Source: IGN2 sp964639955 (GTDB taxonomy: Bacteria > Bacteroidota > Ignavibacteria > Ignavibacteriales > Ignavibacteriaceae). Taken from it: DNA of 64,000 nt. The stretch is taken from NCBI GenBank assembly GCA_964639955.1, contig CAZXGJ010000008.1, positions 1 to 64,000 of the forward strand, written 5' to 3'. How positions within the stretch are numbered: position 1 is the stretch's first letter; each line of letters begins with the position of its first letter. Shown piece by piece: positions 62,254-64,000 of the stretch. The position numbers and the translations under genes are program-made. A model generated the notes under the pieces. It did no database searches. It was not told the origin of the DNA and worked only from the letters and a program-made list of their open reading frames with translations.

Positions 62254-63168
62254 ATGGTAAAAAAAGCATTCATATTTCCGGGACAGGGCTCTCAGTATGT
62301 AGGTATGGCAAAGGATTTATTTGAAAAATCTGTTGAAGCAAAAGAAATGATTAAAACTGCCGATGATATACTCGGAATAAATTTATCGTATATAATGTTC
62401 AACGGTCCTGAGGAAAAGCTAAAGCAGACAGAGTTCACCCAGCCGGCAATATTTCTTCATAGTGTAATTCTGTCAAGCTTAATGCGGATTGTAAATGCAG
62501 ATGCTGCTGCTGGTCATTCTCTCGGCGAGTATTCTGCATACTTTGCATCAGGTGCTGTGCAGTTTCACGAAGCCGTAAAACTTGTAAGTGAACGCGGCCT
62601 GGCAATGCAGCAGGCTGGTGAATTAAATAAAGGAATCATGGCAGCTGTAATAGGATTGAGTACTGAAGATGTTGATAAAGCCTGTCTTGAAGCTTCAAAG
62701 CAGGGTATTGTGCAGTGTGCAAATTACAACTCGCCGGGTCAGGTTGTAATTTCAGGTTCAGTTGAAGGAGTGAGGAAAGCTATGGAACTTTGTAAAGCTG
62801 CCGGTGCTAAAGTTGTTAAAGAGCTGGTTGTAAGCGCTGCATTCCATTCGCCTCTGATGGAATCTGCGAGAGAAAAATTAATGGCAGCAATTGAGCAGAC
62901 AAATTTTTATCGTTCGAAAATTCCCGTTTACACTAATGTAACTGCAAAACCTGTCAATTCAACTGAAGAAATAAAACAGAAGCTTAATGAACAGATAACT
63001 TCCCCTGTTAAATGGGAGGAAACTATCAGGAATATGATAAGCGACGGCATAGAAGAATTTTATGAAGTTGGTCCGGGCAATGTATTGCAGGGGCTCGTTA
63101 AAAGAATTAACCCTGATGTTAAGCGTTTTGGAATTGATAAATATGAAGATCTCGAAAGGTATTTATAA
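62254..63168 (+). CDS. fabD: Malonyl-CoA:ACP transacylase (FabD)
   Basis: 304 residues. FPGQGSQYVGM start, active-site Ser in GHSLGEYSAYF (about 90), and His in AAFHSPLM (about 200). Loads malonyl from CoA to ACP. Stop shares one base with the next start (TAATG). Confidence 0.96.
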   Translation: MVKKAFIFPGQGSQYVGMAKDLFEKSVEAKEMIKTADDILGINLSYIMFNGPEEKLKQTEFTQPAIFLHSVILSSLMRIVNADAAAGHSLGEYSAYFASGAVQFHEAVKLVSERGLAMQQAGELNKGIMAAVIGLSTEDVDKACLEASKQGIVQCANYNSPGQVVISGSVEGVRKAMELCKAAGAKVVKELVVSAAFHSPLMESAREKLMAAIEQTNFYRSKIPVYTNVTAKPVNSTEEIKQKLNEQITSPVKWEETIRNMISDGIEEFYEVGPGNVLQGLVKRINPDVKRFGIDKYEDLERYL

Positions 63169-63782
63169 TGTCGGATAAGCCGGGTACTTTTGCTTCAAAA
63201 TTCAGCAGAAAAATAAATGGAATATTGATTGATCCCAAAATCTTTACCTATAAATTTGTTTGCAGCTGCCAGGGAGAATGCTGCTATTATGGTGTTTTTA
63301 TTGATTACAAAGAATACGAAAAAATTATTGAACTGAAGGAAAAATTAATTGCGATGTTTGATGAGACACAATCGAAGAATGTGAATGAATGGTTTGAACC
63401 CCCTGAGGTTGATGACGATTTTGAGTCTGGAATTGCGGTTGGAACTGAAGTGATAAATGAAAAATGTACATTTCTCGATGCCAACGGTCTGTGCTCGCTT
63501 CAAAAACTTGCACTTGAAGAAGGTGAGCACAAGTGGAAATATAAACCTTTGTATTGCGTTTTGTTTCCGCTTACGGTTTTTGACGGTGTACTCACAATAG
63601 ACGATGAACATATTGAAAGGCTACCATCCTGCAATGTTAATCCAGAAATTACGATATTCGAAGCTATCTCCGAAGAATTAAAGTATTTTTTTGGCGAGGA
63701 AGGATTTTCTGAGCTGAAAAAATACAGGGAAGAGTATTTAGCCGAACTTCAATTAGGAGTAAAAGAAAATGCTGCCAAATAA
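63168..63782 (+). CDS. DUF3109 family Cys-rich protein
   Basis: 204 residues. CSCQGECCYYG near residue 30, KCTFLDANGLCSLQ near 103, and CVLFPL and LPSCNVNP further on: Cys-rich, probably iron-sulfur or zinc binding. Typical of DUF3109 (related to YkgJ). It overlaps fabD and fabG, so is in the operon; role unknown. Confidence 0.9.
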   Translation: MSDKPGTFASKFSRKINGILIDPKIFTYKFVCSCQGECCYYGVFIDYKEYEKIIELKEKLIAMFDETQSKNVNEWFEPPEVDDDFESGIAVGTEVINEKCTFLDANGLCSLQKLALEEGEHKWKYKPLYCVLFPLTVFDGVLTIDDEHIERLPSCNVNPEITIFEAISEELKYFFGEEGFSELKKYREEYLAELQLGVKENAAK

Positions 63783-64000
63783 AAGAGCAATTGTAACGGG
63801 TGGTACCCGTGGAATAGGCAGAGCCATCGTTAGAGAGCTTGCTTCCAAAAGCTGCTGCGGTGTTCTGTTTTCGGATGTTGCTTTTATTTACAATAGCTGC
63901 GATGAGTGTGCAGAAGAGCTGCAAAACGAAATAAATAATCCCGGAACAAAAATCTTCGGCTTTAAAGCCGATGCTACATCCTACGAACAAGCAGAAGCAA
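63769..64000 (+). CDS. fabG: 3-oxoacyl-ACP reductase FabG (partial)
   Basis: Cut off by the window end. Starts MLPNKRAIVTGGTRGIGRAI with the NADP-binding TGGTRGIG motif of SDR reductases, then ASKSCCGVLFSDVAFIYNS. Binding site AGGAGT lies 8 bases upstream. Start overlaps the DUF3109 stop. It reduces 3-oxoacyl-ACP in the fatty-acid cycle. Only the first 77 codons are present. Confidence 0.85.
   Translation, partial: MLPNKRAIVTGGTRGIGRAIVRELASKSCCGVLFSDVAFIYNSCDECAEELQNEINNPGTKIFGFKADATSYEQAEA

Noticed and set aside
1..64000. tRNA or rRNA genes and CRISPR arrays
   Set aside because: I scanned intergenic stretches for T-loop-like GTTCGA signatures and for regularly spaced repeats and found none; a formal search was not possible.

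Overview
The window looks like a scaffold from a member of the Ignavibacteria (Ignavibacteriota, next to Chlorobi/Bacteroidota), probably metagenome-derived. Evidence: AT-rich DNA, a large secreted protein ending in the NYPNPFNPST-type T9SS sorting tail common in Ignavibacteria, a complete Bacteroidota-style MoxR/Bat cluster, and promoter-like sequences of Bacteroidota type (TTTG, about 20 bp, TAnnTTTG). A run of 100 Ns (9087-9186) marks a scaffold join. The lineage call is an inference from gene content.

Layout. 134-8870: moxR, DUF58, a BatD-like protein, then batA, batB, batC, batD and batE on one strand, broken up by short inverted-repeat elements. 8871-10656: the assembly gap, then a DUF1016 (PDDEXK) nuclease gene killed by one amber codon and flanked by 36-bp direct repeats that each carry a promoter-like sequence. 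10657-15787: M48 protease, PlsC acyltransferase, a four-helix-bundle (S23/IVS type) gene sitting between repeat arms, kdsB, a PLP desulfhydrase, a HIT protein and the B12-binding small subunit of methylmalonyl-CoA mutase. 15829-21448: a T9SS cargo protein, small proteins and a PAS-GAF histidine kinase. 21709-28012: PcrA/UvrD helicase, a phosphofructokinase with PPi-type residues, an AGCS symporter and a decayed NSS symporter gene. 28418-42021: fatty-acid hydroxylase, response regulator and a probable synthase-dependent exopolysaccharide locus: KaiC-like ATPase fused to a GGDEF-like domain, TPR/beta-barrel outer-membrane protein, processive GT2, a small TM protein, two tandem deacetylase-like paralogues, and a degenerate PAS-kinase-REC protein. 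42230-46467: lexA, an outer-membrane protein, DUF72, dinB and a Phd/RelE-type toxin-antitoxin pair. 46523-58913 (minus strand): HinT, NtrC-type regulator, acyl-CoA carboxylase beta subunit, MntA/HepT pair, acyl-CoA dehydrogenase, MeaB, epimerase, nadD, PrsW and an ABC exporter. 59443-64000: yceD-rpmF-plsX-fabH-fabD-DUF3109-fabG, a fatty-acid operon behind a textbook Bacteroidota promoter, cut by the window end.

How the genes work together. The MCM small subunit, MeaB, carboxylase and acyl-CoA dehydrogenase point to branched-chain amino-acid or propionate metabolism through methylmalonyl-CoA, although the mutase large subunit is not here. LexA next to DinB suggests an SOS set. The GT2/TPR-barrel/deacetylase-like/KaiC-GGDEF run is the best candidate for an undescribed system: it has the parts of a PNAG/Pel-like exopolysaccharide machine, but several expected catalytic motifs are missing. 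A second theme is a set of short inverted-repeat elements at gene starts (batC, batD, DUF58, kdsB, lexA, dinB), several built from repeated short words. One pair of arms encloses the four-helix-bundle gene.
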